From the NCBI GenBank assembly GCA_026707665.1, contig JAPOWK010000137.1:1-37140 (forward strand): a stretch of 37,140 bases of DNA, written 5' to 3'. The notes below the pieces were generated by a model, which was given only the letters and a program-made list of their open reading frames with translations, was not told the origin of the DNA and did no database searches. Each line of letters opens with the position of its first letter. Position 1 is the first letter of the stretch. This stretch comes from Chloroflexota bacterium (GTDB lineage Bacteria > Chloroflexota > Anaerolineae > Aggregatilineales > Phototrophicaceae). The position numbers and the translations under genes were made by a program. Below are positions 1 to 8,237 of the stretch, piece by piece.

Positions 1-1187
1 TGTTCCTCGAAGCGGATGTTGAGGAATTTCTCTTCGAATTTGGCGCTGGTGATTTCCAGGTGCTGTAGTTCGTCGGGCAGGACGATATTGCGGCGATAGG
101 GACCGACGCTCAGGGTGATCTCTTCGCGCGATCGGTAGAGATCAAGCTGTTCCTTTTGGGCGAAGCCAATGGGCACGCGCAGCATCCAGCTGGAATCGCC
201 GTCGAGCTGTTCGAGCTTGTGCACGACGCCGTCAAAGAGGCGCTCGGCCGGGTTGCGCTCGCCGTAGAGTTCATCGGCTAGGCGGCGCAGCATCTCGAGC
301 CCTCCCATTTCTTCGCCGAAGAGCGGCGCTTTCAGAAGCGGCAAGCTGCCGAATGCTTCGCGCACAAATTCGATATTCTCGGCTTGGCGCTCTTTCCAGC
401 GCTTGAAGAAGGGATCGGTGATCTCATCGGGGAAGATGCGGTTGACGAGGATGGCGTCGGTGGCGTAGTCGTAGAGATTGAGATAGGTGTAGGTGCGCTG
501 GGTTTCGCGGATGACCATGCGCTCGGGATTGACGACCAGGCGGATGCTGGCGTGTTCCGGGTTGGTGAGCAGTTCGCGCACGCCATCGAGGGTGTCGAAT
601 AGCAGCTGCACCTGATCCCAGGCGTTTTCGGCGATGTCGATGCCGATGTCGTTTTTCTTGCCGCGAGTGAACAGTTTCTGCACCGGGCGAATGACGCTGT
701 CGAGGCCGCGGGCGATGCGCATCAGGCGCTCGACCCACCAGCGCGTCACATCGGGCAGGCTGAGCAGGCGGATCGTCTCGGCGGTGGGCGCGGCGTCGAC
801 AATGAGCACATCGTACTCGTCGGCTTGAAAGTATTCGCTGATCCAGAGCAGCTGGGCGCCCTCTTCCAAGCCGGGGATGATGGTCACTTCGGAGGCGTTG
901 ACCTTGGCTATGCCTTCGCGATTGAAGAAGGCGCCGAGGTATTCCTGGATCTTGCCCCAGTATTTCTGCATGGAGTAACGGGTATCGAGCTCTTGCGCCC
1001 AGAGGTTGTCGGCGATCTGCATCGCTTCCGGACCGACCTCGACATCGAGGGCGTCGCCCAGGCTGTGCGCCGTATCGGTGCTGACGACGATCGTCTTCAT
1101 GCCGAGCTCAGCGCAGCGCAACGCGGTTGCCGCCGAAATGCTCGTTTTGCCAACCCCGCCCTTGCCCGTATGCACAATGACGCGCAT
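1..1187 (-). CDS. ArsA/Get3-type anion-transporting ATPase family protein (partial, C-terminus off the left edge)
   Basis: 395 codons are visible before the gene runs off the window. The N-terminus carries a deviant Walker A, GKGGVGKTS (residues 8-16), followed by a switch-like DTAHSLGDAL stretch and a DAAPTAETIRLLSLP segment, all typical of the ArsA/Get3 P-loop family. The start is ATG at 1187, directly preceded by AGGTGA as ribosome binding site. Single-domain family members are about this long, so little should be missing. Known relatives either drive arsenite efflux or deliver tail-anchored membrane proteins. No arsB, arsC or arsR lies nearby, so an arsenic role is not supported and the physiological cargo is unknown. 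It is cytoplasmic, and is transcribed divergently from the VOC-fold gene. Confidence 0.9.
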   Translation of the reverse strand, partial: MRVIVHTGKGGVGKTSISAATALRCAELGMKTIVVSTDTAHSLGDALDVEVGPEAMQIADNLWAQELDTRYSMQKYWGKIQEYLGAFFNREGIAKVNASEVTIIPGLEEGAQLLWISEYFQADEYDVLIVDAAPTAETIRLLSLPDVTRWWVERLMRIARGLDSVIRPVQKLFTRGKKNDIGIDIAENAWDQVQLLFDTLDGVRELLTNPEHASIRLVVNPERMVIRETQRTYTYLNLYDYATDAILVNRIFPDEITDPFFKRWKERQAENIEFVREAFGSLPLLKAPLFGEEMGGLEMLRRLADELYGERNPAERLFDGVVHKLEQLDGDSSWMLRVPIGFAQKEQLDLYRSREEITLSVGPYRRNIVLPDELQHLEITSAKFEEKFLNIRFEE

Positions 1188-1319
1188 GGATTCACCTCGA
1201 ATTGCTGTATCGATTAAAGCGTCAGATGATTTCAAATCCCATACCAGTATACGCAAGACAGGGGCGAAAGGTGCATTGGAATTCAGCGGGAACTGGCGCG
1301 GATTTCCAACAAGAGGGGC

Positions 1320-1347
1320 TTGACAGGGCTAGAACAAACAATCTAAA
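1320..1347 (+). promoter_or_regulatory. Putative sigma-70-type promoter for the VOC gene
   Basis: A perfect TTGACA (1320-1325) is followed after 16 bases by TCTAAA (1342-1347), a 4/6 match to the -10 consensus. It ends about 45 bases before the VOC start codon. The rest of the 1188-1391 spacer shows no gene. Confidence 0.5.
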
Positions 1348-1391
1348 CTCAACGGGAAGACCAATTTCCACGATACGAAGGAGAGAAGATC

Positions 1392-1763
1392 ATGCGTCCA
1401 ATTGTTCATGTCGAGATTGCCTCGGCGGACAATGATGTGCAGAAGGCATTTTATAGCGCGCTGCTGGGCTGGGAGGTAAATGAAGTCCCGATGGGCGATG
1501 ATTTCACTTACGTCATGTTCAGAACTGGCGTCGATTTGGGCGTGGCGCTGTCGGTGGTGGGCGAAGGCATGAAGCCGGGCGATGTGATTCTGTATTTCCA
1601 GAGCGATGACATCGACGCTGATATGGCGCGCGTGCCTGAGCTGGGCGGGACGGTAATTCTGCCACGGCAAGAGGTGCCAGGTTTCGGCGTGCTTGGGATG
1701 TTTCTTGATCCAACTGGCAATCGGGTGGCGTTCTGGCAGGATACGGGTGTGGAATCGGGATAG
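1392..1763 (+). CDS. VOC-superfamily (glyoxalase/bleomycin resistance/dioxygenase fold) protein
   Basis: A 123-residue protein opening with a VHVEIAS strand, followed by a short helix in AFYSALLGWE and the DPTGNRVAFWQ strand near the C-terminus (residues about 106-116). This is the usual single VOC module of two beta-alpha-beta-beta-beta units. ATG at 1392 is preceded by AAGGAG at good spacing. Likely metal ligands are His6 and the C-terminal region, but the usual C-terminal Glu (in N.xEl/FW) is replaced by Ala-Phe-Trp, so catalytic metal binding is uncertain. Members include glyoxalases, dioxygenases and antibiotic-binding proteins, and the substrate cannot be told from sequence. It is monocistronic, with a repeat-bearing spacer downstream. 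Confidence 0.85.
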   Translation: MRPIVHVEIASADNDVQKAFYSALLGWEVNEVPMGDDFTYVMFRTGVDLGVALSVVGEGMKPGDVILYFQSDDIDADMARVPELGGTVILPRQEVPGFGVLGMFLDPTGNRVAFWQDTGVESG

Positions 1764-1829
1764 GCGAACTCGACCAAGCGCGGCGGGCAGCCAACCCCAC
1801 CCCCGAACGCCAGTGTCTACGCGGCGCGG

Positions 1830-1857
1830 CCCCCTCCCCGAGGCATCAGGGAGGGGG
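1830..1857. repeat. C/G-rich palindromic intergenic repeat
   Basis: CCCCCTCCC (1830-1838) pairs perfectly with GGGAGGGGG (1849-1857) around a ten-base loop. It is preceded by an ACCCCC run and by AGTGTCTACGC, whose complement recurs in the repeats near 10896 and 11111. It lies between the VOC and AlkC genes and has no T-run, so it is a dispersed repeat rather than a classic terminator. Confidence 0.7.
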
Positions 1858-1996
1858 TGCGTCGCCATGTCGGTATCAGCAAGTTTGAGGCGGATTTCGC
1901 CAGCGTGATGCTCCATTTCCCGGCTGTCACAAAAATGATCCTGTGCTTCGGTCAGTATCGGACAAGCCTAAGTCCGGAAATAGAATAAGGCTCGAT

Positions 1997-3115
1997 ATGG
2001 CTGATTTTCCGCTCTTGAAGGACATGATTGACAGCCGACTGGTCGGGCAGATTGCTGATCGCATCGCGGTTATTCATCCGGCATTTGAGCGCGACGGATT
2101 CCTGCGGTCGGTGAGGGCGGAGCTTGATACGCTTGAGCTGAAGCAGCGCTTCGCTTGGGTCGCTGACAAGTTGCGACAATACTTGCCGGCCGATTATCCG
2201 GCGGCGCTGGCGATCCTCGTCGAGATACTGAATGACGCGGATGGCCGCTTTGAGCCGATCGAAGACGCTGGATTCCGCCTGCTGCCGATACCGACATTTG
2301 TCTATCGGCATGGGCTGGACCACTTGGAAGCGTCGCTGGACGCGATATATGTCATCACGCGGTATACATCTTGCGAAGGGGCGATTCGCCCGTACATCAT
2401 TCATCATCCGGCGGCGACGCTGGCGCGTCTGCAGAAGTGGGCGCTGGACGAGAACGAACATGTGCGGCGCCTGGTCAGCGAGGGCAGCCGACCGCGCTTG
2501 CCCTGGTGGCCGCAGCTGACGGACCTAATCGCCGATCCGACGCCGACGCTGGCGCTACTGGAGCATTTGAAAGATGATCCATCGCTCTACGTGCGGCGCT
2601 CGGTTGCGAATCACCTGAACGATATCGGCAAGGATCATCCGGAGCTGCTTTTGGCGCGGATGGAAGCCTGGGCGATTGGCGCTGGTGACGAGCGGCTTTG
2701 GCTGATCAATCATGCGCTGCGGACGCTGGTGAAGCGCGGCGATCAACGGGCGCTGGCAATCCTTGGCTATGGACCGCCGTCGGTCGCGTTGAGCAATCTG
2801 AAGCTGGAGCCGTCGACGCTGCTATTTGGCGATGAGCTGGAATTCAGTTTCCGCCTGCGAAACCTTGACGACGAGCCGCAGAACCTGTTGATCGACTTTG
2901 TGGCGCACTTCCTCAAGGCGAATGGGTCAAGGGCGCCGAAAGTGTTCAAGCTGAAGAAGATGCGCTTGCCCGCCGGCGAGACCGTCACTATTGGCAAGCG
3001 CCTCGCCGTACGGCCGATTTCGACGCGTAGGTATTATCCCGGACGGCAGCGGCTGGAGATTCAGGTAAATGGGCGCGTGCTGGGCGGCGCCGAGTTTGAG
3101 CTTGTAATGGATTAG
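1997..3115 (+). CDS. AlkC-type DNA alkylation repair protein (HEAT-like repeats plus C-terminal Ig-like domain)
   Basis: A 372-residue protein. The helical HEAT-like array covers roughly residues 1-260 and includes the hallmark segments SEGSRPRLPWW (about 161-171) and YVRRSVANHLND (about 198-209). A C-terminal beta-rich domain (about 262-372, starting LSNLKLEPSTLLFGDELEF) matches the Ig-like domain that distinguishes AlkC from AlkD. AlkC proteins are DNA glycosylases that excise positively charged alkylated bases such as 3-methyladenine without base flipping (known for the family). The ATG at 1997 has AAGG seven bases upstream and gives the family N-terminus PLLKDMIDSRLV. A GTG at 1943 in the same frame would add 18 unlikely residues. 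It is a single gene with no adjacent alkylation-response regulator. Confidence 0.88.
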   Translation: MADFPLLKDMIDSRLVGQIADRIAVIHPAFERDGFLRSVRAELDTLELKQRFAWVADKLRQYLPADYPAALAILVEILNDADGRFEPIEDAGFRLLPIPTFVYRHGLDHLEASLDAIYVITRYTSCEGAIRPYIIHHPAATLARLQKWALDENEHVRRLVSEGSRPRLPWWPQLTDLIADPTPTLALLEHLKDDPSLYVRRSVANHLNDIGKDHPELLLARMEAWAIGAGDERLWLINHALRTLVKRGDQRALAILGYGPPSVALSNLKLEPSTLLFGDELEFSFRLRNLDDEPQNLLIDFVAHFLKANGSRAPKVFKLKKMRLPAGETVTIGKRLAVRPISTRRYYPGRQRLEIQVNGRVLGGAEFELVMD

Positions 3116-3146
3116 CGTTCAATGGCGTTCTTCATAATTCTTTTAC

Positions 3147-3193
3147 CACCGAGGACACCGAGGGTTTAGAGGACACAGAGACGGCTATCTGGT
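3147..3193. repeat. Short intergenic repeat of the CACCGAGGACACCGAGG type
   Basis: A purine-rich stretch beginning TTTTACCACCGAGGACACC is related to TTTTCACCACCGAGTTCC near 9743, also just downstream of a gene. Only two diverged copies are present, so the family assignment is tentative. Confidence 0.4.
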
Positions 3194-3228
3194 GTATATC
3201 CCATGTGATAGTCTCTATTGATTGCGCA

Positions 3229-3258
3229 TTGACGGTCAAACTTTCGGCAGTCTATACA
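3229..3258 (+). promoter_or_regulatory. Putative promoter for the PHP-domain hydrolase gene
   Basis: TTGACG (3229-3234) and TATACA (3253-3258) are separated by 18 bases and lie about 45 bases upstream of the ATG at 3302. An overlapping TACAAT (3255-3260) is an alternative -10. Confidence 0.5.
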
Positions 3259-3301
3259 ATAAAATCAATGTGCAAGAACTAATCAACTGGAGAATGTCCC
3301 G

Positions 3302-5869
3302 ATGCCTGCCCCACCCTCTGATTTATTCACGCCCGTTTCCCTTGATGGCGCCTATAACTGCGACCGCGCGACGCTGGATGAGCGTCTGACGCGGCGCGAG
3401 GACGATGCCTTTGGCGAGCAAGCCTACCGAGGCATTCCCTTTTACTTTGGCAAGGCGGGAGGGGCGAATGCGATTCTGCTGGATGGCGGCGAGGTCCGAA
3501 TCGAGTCCGGCGGGCTTCAAGCCAGTTACCTGGTCTTCGCCCATATCGTCGAGGACAGACCGCTGGAATTGCCGGATGATCTGGCAGAAATCGAAGCGAT
3601 TCAGCCCTGGGAACGAGCCATAACAGCAAATGACTTGGGCGATTTGGTCGCAGAATATGCGCTGCATTATGAGGACGGCACGAAAGCGACCATCCCGATT
3701 CGGCGGCGCTTCGCGATTCAGCAGGCGCGCGTCTACTGGGGCGCGAGCGCTTTCGAGTCAGTGCCGCATACGCAAGACACGGTCGTCGGCAGCGCTTCGG
3801 AGAACATCGATCTGGGGCGCGTACCCGCAGACATTTACGGGCGCGGCGAGACGAGGCACAGCAGTGGACGGGACGCCGCGGCTGAGCATATCTGGCTCTA
3901 CGCCCTGCCTAACCCGGAGCCAAAGAAGCCAATTGGCGAGATTCGCCTCGCAAGCAAAGGCGAGCGCGCCCTGATCTATGGCATCAGCGCCACGCAAGTC
4001 GAAGCGCATCCGCTGCGCGCCTGGACGCGGCGCAAGCTGGCGCTGACGCTGCCGGATGGGCTGAAGTTTAACGCGATCGGCGAGCTGGATGGCGTCGATA
4101 TTGACCTCGGCACGGTGATTTCGGCACGGGCGCAGCTGGACTATGACCGCGAGGAGTGGTTTGGATCGGCGACGAATGCGCAGCCGATGCGCTCGGACCA
4201 GGTGGCCATCATCGAATTCGCGGCGCATCCGCAAGCGAAGCTCACTCTGGAGACGACTGAAGGCGAAAGGCTGGCATTCGAGTTGGCCGAGACGGCCGGC
4301 GCATCCATGATTGAGGTTAGGGAAGCGCGGCAATTGGTGCGCGTCAAGGTGGTCGATGAGCGGGGACGCGAGGTGGCGGTACGCATTCATTTTCACGGCG
4401 CGCATGGCGAGTATCTGCCGCCGCGGGGCAATCATCGGTGGGTCAACGGCTATTGGTTCGAGGACAATTACGGCGAGTTCGTCAACAGCTTGAATCAATA
4501 CGCCTATATCCCTGGGCATTGCGAAGTGGAGCTGCCGCTGGGCGAGGTCTTCGTCGAGATCAGTCGCGGATACGAGATACGGCCGATCAGGACCAGCTTC
4601 GAAGTATCGGCGGAGACCGACGAAGTCACCTTCACGCTGGAAAAGCTGCTGGATTGGGCCGAGCGGGGCTGGGTCTCGGCGGATACGCATGTGCATTTTC
4701 TGAGCCCGCAGACCGCGCTGCTGGAGGGCTCGGCTGAGGGAGTCAATGTGGTCAATTTGCTGGCGAGCCAATGGGGCGAGATGTTCAGCAACGTGAGTGA
4801 TTTCGATGGACATACGACGCTGGGCGCGAAAGACTTTGGCGGCGATGGCGAATTCCTCGTGCGGGTCGGGACGGAGAATCGCATGCAGGTGCTGGGGCAT
4901 ATTTCGTTGCTGGGGTATTCGGGCGCGATGATCCATCCCTTATGCAGCGGCGGACCATCGGAATCGGCGATTGGCGACGCGCTGGATGTGAGCATGGCCG
5001 AGTGGGCGGAGGGCTGCATTGAGCAGAACGGTCTGGTGGTGCTGCCGCATGCGCCAAACCCGCAGGCGGAGCGCGCCGCCGATATCGTTCTCGGTTTGGT
5101 GCACGCGATTGAGATGATGAGCTTCAACCCCTTTGATACGCAGATCACGCCTTACGGGCTGCTGGACTGGTATCGCTATCTTAATCTGGGTTATCAGATT
5201 CCGGTGGTCGGCGGGTCGGACAAGATGAGCGCGGCTTCGCTGCTGGGCGGTATTCGCACCTATGCCCATCTCGGCGAACGCGAATTCAGCTACGAGAATT
5301 GGATGGCGGCGGTCAAGCAGGGCAATACTTTCGTGACCGTGGGTCCGCTCTTGGAGTTGACGGTCGAGGGTTTGCCGCCGGGGGAGCGAGTTGACCTGCC
5401 GGCTGGTGGCGGAACGCTGGATTTGTCATGGCGGGTCGAATCGGCGGCGCTGCCGATTGAAAAGGTCGAGGTGGTGGTTGGCGGCTTCGCTGTGGAGGCG
5501 CAATCGGTTGATGGGGCACTGGCGGCATCGGGCAGCTGCGCCGTTTCAATCAACGAGTCGACCTGGATCGCCTTGCGCGTGCGCGGCAGCCACGGGGGCC
5601 GCCGCGGCGAGATCGCGGCGCACAGCAGCGCCGTGCAAGTGCGGGTCGCTGGCGCGCGTCCCTTCACGCGGGAAGACGCGATAGCGGTGCTGGAGCAGAT
5701 TGAAGGGGCGATCGCCTATGTGGATACGCTGGCGCCAAGGCCGGCGGCGCGTCAGTTCAAGAAGATCCGGGCGGCGATTGAAGCGGCGCACAATCGGCTG
5801 CATCAGTTGATGCATCGGCAGGGGATCTATCACCAGCACAATCCGCTGCATCAGCATGGGGAGCATTAG
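3302..5869 (+). CDS. CehA/McbA-family PHP-domain metallohydrolase
   Basis: An 855-residue protein. Its catalytic PHP-like region begins near residue 455 with SADTHVHF (Asp461, His463, His465). It continues with EGSAEGVNVVNLL, LPHAPN (His583) and GGSDK (Asp640), the expected scattered metal ligands of a polymerase-and-histidinol-phosphatase fold. The N-terminal half (1-450) is beta-rich and lacks a recognisable catalytic motif, and a final beta domain (about 680-790) precedes a His-rich C-terminus. Family members such as carbaryl hydrolase CehA hydrolyse esters or carbamates, and most are of unknown substrate. There is no signal peptide. The start is ATG with GGAG upstream. It appears monocistronic. 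The RAYT element lies downstream. Confidence 0.85.
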   Translation: MPAPPSDLFTPVSLDGAYNCDRATLDERLTRREDDAFGEQAYRGIPFYFGKAGGANAILLDGGEVRIESGGLQASYLVFAHIVEDRPLELPDDLAEIEAIQPWERAITANDLGDLVAEYALHYEDGTKATIPIRRRFAIQQARVYWGASAFESVPHTQDTVVGSASENIDLGRVPADIYGRGETRHSSGRDAAAEHIWLYALPNPEPKKPIGEIRLASKGERALIYGISATQVEAHPLRAWTRRKLALTLPDGLKFNAIGELDGVDIDLGTVISARAQLDYDREEWFGSATNAQPMRSDQVAIIEFAAHPQAKLTLETTEGERLAFELAETAGASMIEVREARQLVRVKVVDERGREVAVRIHFHGAHGEYLPPRGNHRWVNGYWFEDNYGEFVNSLNQYAYIPGHCEVELPLGEVFVEISRGYEIRPIRTSFEVSAETDEVTFTLEKLLDWAERGWVSADTHVHFLSPQTALLEGSAEGVNVVNLLASQWGEMFSNVSDFDGHTTLGAKDFGGDGEFLVRVGTENRMQVLGHISLLGYSGAMIHPLCSGGPSESAIGDALDVSMAEWAEGCIEQNGLVVLPHAPNPQAERAADIVLGLVHAIEMMSFNPFDTQITPYGLLDWYRYLNLGYQIPVVGGSDKMSAASLLGGIRTYAHLGEREFSYENWMAAVKQGNTFVTVGPLLELTVEGLPPGERVDLPAGGGTLDLSWRVESAALPIEKVEVVVGGFAVEAQSVDGALAASGSCAVSINESTWIALRVRGSHGGRRGEIAAHSSAVQVRVAGARPFTREDAIAVLEQIEGAIAYVDTLAPRPAARQFKKIRAAIEAAHNRLHQLMHRQGIYHQHNPLHQHGEH

Positions 5870-5944
5870 GTGGTTTTTCCACAGTCTCCCGCATAAGGTA
5901 ACCCGGCTGACACACAAAATCGATGTCGCTCACCATGACTGTGT

Positions 5945-5969
5945 GTAGGGGCGACCCATTGGGTCGCCC
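5945..5969 (+). repeat. REP-like palindrome, left flank of the RAYT gene
   Basis: The 25-bp sequence starts GTAGGGGCGACCCA and contains the near-perfect hairpin GGGCGACCC/GGGTCGCCC. Its exact reverse complement is found at 6606-6630, on the other side of the transposase. Confidence 0.9.
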
Positions 5970-6036
5970 ACAATATAGAACTACGATTCAGACGGCGTAT
6001 GTCGATGAGACCTGTCTATCACAACCCAATTCAAAT

Positions 6037-6582
6037 TCATTCTACAAACAAGTCATCGTCTGCCCAACGCGCGGGATTATTCAAAATGTACGTTCGAATG
6101 TCATCGAGCGCGGACTCATTGCGAATGATGTGTTCGTAATAGTTGCGTTGCCAGATGGGCGTGGTCGGAGGGATTCCAAGTGCCCTGCTTTGCTTGGTCA
6201 GTGCGGACTTAAACTGTCCTACCGTCGCACCGAGCGATCCGGAAGGCAAAGTTGTCGAGCGCGATGTTCCAACCATTTCGCTAGCAGCGCCTTTTCTGCT
6301 GCGATGATGTCCGTTAATGCCAATAATCCCGTGCAAGTGATTTGGCATAACTACAAAAGCGTCAAGGATAGTATTGGTACGCAGGACGGGAATTCGAAGC
6401 CACAGTTCCTGAACGAGCGTTCCCAATTCGGTTAGAGTCATTTGACCATCCCGAACGTGTCCAAATATGCAAGCGTTTTGAAACGCACAAATGGTCACAA
6501 AGTATAAGCCGGTTTGGCTGTAGTCGTAGTCGCGCAGTCGAATGGAGCGGCGACTGAAGAATGAACGATCTGGATTCTGCAT
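6037..6582 (-). CDS. REP-associated tyrosine transposase (RAYT, Y1/HUH superfamily)
   Basis: A 181-residue protein with the HUH signature PNHLHGI (His82, His84) after a YFVTICAF strand. The candidate nucleophilic tyrosine lies in WQRNYYEHIIR (Tyr148/149), followed by YILNNPARW, the typical RAYT C-terminus. RAYTs cut single-stranded DNA at REP palindromes and are thought to spread them. They are usually single-copy and domesticated. The gene is full length with no frameshift. ATG at 6582 has a weak ribosome binding site. It is flanked by a perfect 25-bp inverted pair of REP-like palindromes (5945-5969, 6606-6630), and related palindromes are scattered through the window, suggesting it acts on them. 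Confidence 0.92.
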   Translation of the reverse strand: MQNPDRSFFSRRSIRLRDYDYSQTGLYFVTICAFQNACIFGHVRDGQMTLTELGTLVQELWLRIPVLRTNTILDAFVVMPNHLHGIIGINGHHRSRKGAASEMVGTSRSTTLPSGSLGATVGQFKSALTKQSRALGIPPTTPIWQRNYYEHIIRNESALDDIRTYILNNPARWADDDLFVE

Positions 6583-6605
6583 TTGGCGGGTTGCCGTATC
6601 AAGGA

Positions 6606-6630
6606 GGGCGACCCAATGGGTCGCCCCTAC
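6606..6630 (-). repeat. REP-like palindrome, right flank of the RAYT gene
   Basis: This is the exact reverse complement of 5945-5969 (ends TCGCCCCTAC). Together the two copies bracket the transposase in inverted orientation, a REPtron-like arrangement. Sequence outside the 25 bp is not shared. Confidence 0.9.
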
Positions 6631-6676
6631 GAGTTTCGATGGAGCGCGGATTAGGACAGTGTCCGTCTTTCCAAGT

Positions 6677-6967
6677 CTACCTGCGGTTGTCGGAGGTGGG
6701 CTCGACGATGACGTTGACGAATTCGAAATTCTGTTTGTTTCGGGGCTGGTCGTTCGCGGCGAGATTGACCTCGACCAGGGTGACTTCCGTGCCCAGGCTC
6801 TCCAAGACGTATTTGGTGTGCCACTCGCCGGATTGCTGCACGTTGCGCAAATAGAGCAGCCGCACCTTGGGATCCATCAGTCGGAGCTTGAATTTGGCGC
6901 GCCAAAGACGCATGCCGCTGAGATCGTCGAGAAGCGAGCGGCGCTCCCCTTCGTTGAGATAAGCCAT
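6677..6967 (-). CDS. Small basic protein of unknown function
   Basis: A 96-residue protein from ATG 6967 (MAYLNEGERRSLL...), with GAGG six bases upstream. In-frame ATGs at 6973 and 6979 and a GTG at 7033 would lengthen it by 2, 4 or 22 residues. The region before 6979 looks like promoter sequence, so the short form is preferred. It is rich in Arg, Lys and Leu, with a helical first half (GERRSLLDDLSGMRLWRAKFKLRL) and a beta-like second half ending in FEFVNVIVEPTSDN. No known motif is recognised. It is divergent from xseA with a spacer of about 80 bases. The amino-acid composition looks like a real protein, whereas the overlapping plus-strand frame does not. Confidence 0.6.
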   Translation of the reverse strand: MAYLNEGERRSLLDDLSGMRLWRAKFKLRLMDPKVRLLYLRNVQQSGEWHTKYVLESLGTEVTLVEVNLAANDQPRNKQNFEFVNVIVEPTSDNRR

Positions 6968-6999
6968 AGCCATCCTCATTAGCCGATCATTGCGAAATC

Positions 7000-7008
7000 T
7001 GGGATAAT
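7000..7008 (+). promoter_or_regulatory. Extended -10 promoter element for the xseA operon
   Basis: TGGGATAAT fits the extended -10 pattern TGN-TATAAT (5/6 in the hexamer) and lies 38 bases upstream of the xseA start. No convincing -35 is visible, as expected for extended -10 promoters. Confidence 0.45.
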
Positions 7009-7046
7009 TGTAGCGGTCGAAGCGCGGCTTCACAACGGGATATCAG

Positions 7047-8237
7047 ATGCAAACATTTTCCGTTTCCCAAATCACAGGATACATTCATGAGTTGTTTGAT
7101 GCGGACCGTGTCCTGGCCGATGTCTGGGTGCAGGGCGAGGTCTCAAATTTGACCATCGCGCGTTCCGGTCACTGGTATTTCACCATCAAAGACGCGGATG
7201 CCCAGTTGCGCTGCGTCATGTTTCGCGGGGCGGCGCGGCGGGTGCGGATAGATGTGGGCGCGGGTGACGAAATCCTGGTGCACGGGCGGGTCAGTGTTTA
7301 CGAGGCGCGCGGCGAGTATCAGCTCTACGCCGATCTGATTGAGGCGGTCGGCGGATTGGGCGATTTGCATCGTCAATTCGAGGCGCTGAAGGCGAAGCTG
7401 GACGCGGAAGGCATGTTTGACCCGGCGCGGAAACAGCCGATTCCCCCCTTCCCTACGCGGCTCGGCATCGTCACTTCTCCGACCGCGGCCGCCTGGCATG
7501 ATATTCAGAATGTGCTGCGCCGGCGCTTCCCGCTGGTCGAGGTCATCTTGAGCCCGACGCTGGTGCAAGGCGCGGAGGCGCCGCGGCAAATCGTCATGGC
7601 GCTGGAACGGCTCAATCAGCGCATGGACATCGACGCCATCATCATCGCGCGCGGGGGCGGCTCGCTGGAAGATCTGTGGTGCTTCAATGACGAGGGCGTG
7701 GCGAGGGCGGTGGCGAGGAGCCGCATACCGGTGATCAGCGGCATCGGGCACGAGATCGACTTCACGATCGTGGATTTCGTGGCTGATCTGCGGGCGCCGA
7801 CGCCATCGGCCGCGGCCGAACTGGCGACGCCGAATCGCGATGATCTGCTGCTGGATCTGGACCGGCTGCGGGCGGGCTTGTCGGGCGTCTTTGGCGCGTC
7901 GCTGGCGCAGAAAGCGCGTGACCTGGAGCGGCTGCAAAGTGGGCTGCGCTTCGTCACGCCGAGCAAGACGATTGGGGCGGCGCGGCGTGATGTGGCCGAG
8001 CGGCGCCTGCGGCTCAAGCGGGCGGGGACATTGAAGCTGGAGCGGCTGCGCGACCGCTTGGCGAGCGCAACAAGAGCGCTGGATCGCGCCAGCCCCGATC
8101 ACATTCTGGCGCGGGGTTATGCGCTGGTCAGCGATGAAGGCGGCGCGCTCATCCGCCGGGCGGCGCAGGTCAGCAGGAATCAGCGATTGAACGTACAATT
8201 ATCCAGAGACCGGATCAGAGTCAGGGTCGACGACTGA
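7047..8237 (+). CDS. xseA: Exodeoxyribonuclease VII large subunit
   Basis: A 396-residue protein. The N-terminal OB-fold (residues 1-100) carries VWVQGEVSN and SGHWYFTIKD. The exonuclease domain starts near RLGIVTSPTAAAWHDI and holds the conserved ARGGGSLEDLW and SGIGHEIDFTI segments, then a basic coiled-coil region and the C-terminal ILARGYALV motif. Slightly shorter than E. coli XseA but complete. With XseB it forms the cytoplasmic enzyme that degrades single-stranded DNA to oligonucleotides from both ends. The stop codon overlaps the xseB start (TGATG), so the two are translationally coupled. Confidence 0.97.
   Translation: MQTFSVSQITGYIHELFDADRVLADVWVQGEVSNLTIARSGHWYFTIKDADAQLRCVMFRGAARRVRIDVGAGDEILVHGRVSVYEARGEYQLYADLIEAVGGLGDLHRQFEALKAKLDAEGMFDPARKQPIPPFPTRLGIVTSPTAAAWHDIQNVLRRRFPLVEVILSPTLVQGAEAPRQIVMALERLNQRMDIDAIIIARGGGSLEDLWCFNDEGVARAVARSRIPVISGIGHEIDFTIVDFVADLRAPTPSAAAELATPNRDDLLLDLDRLRAGLSGVFGASLAQKARDLERLQSGLRFVTPSKTIGAARRDVAERRLRLKRAGTLKLERLRDRLASATRALDRASPDHILARGYALVSDEGGALIRRAAQVSRNQRLNVQLSRDRIRVRVDD

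Noticed and set aside
1..1187. Arsenic resistance operon
   Set aside because: Only an ArsA-like ATPase is present. No arsB, arsC, arsD or arsR lies nearby, and Get3-like functions are equally likely.
3758..4936. 392-residue minus-strand frame inside the PHP hydrolase gene
   Set aside because: It is an antisense frame produced by GC-rich codon bias. The plus-strand frame carries the full set of PHP motifs.
5923..6435. 170-residue plus-strand frame opposite the RAYT gene
   Set aside because: It is the antisense of the clear RAYT reading frame, which holds the HUH and Tyr motifs.
6542..6982. 146-residue plus-strand frame over the small basic gene
   Set aside because: It starts in the RAYT gene antisense and passes through the right REP copy. 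The minus-strand frame has better composition and a ribosome binding site.
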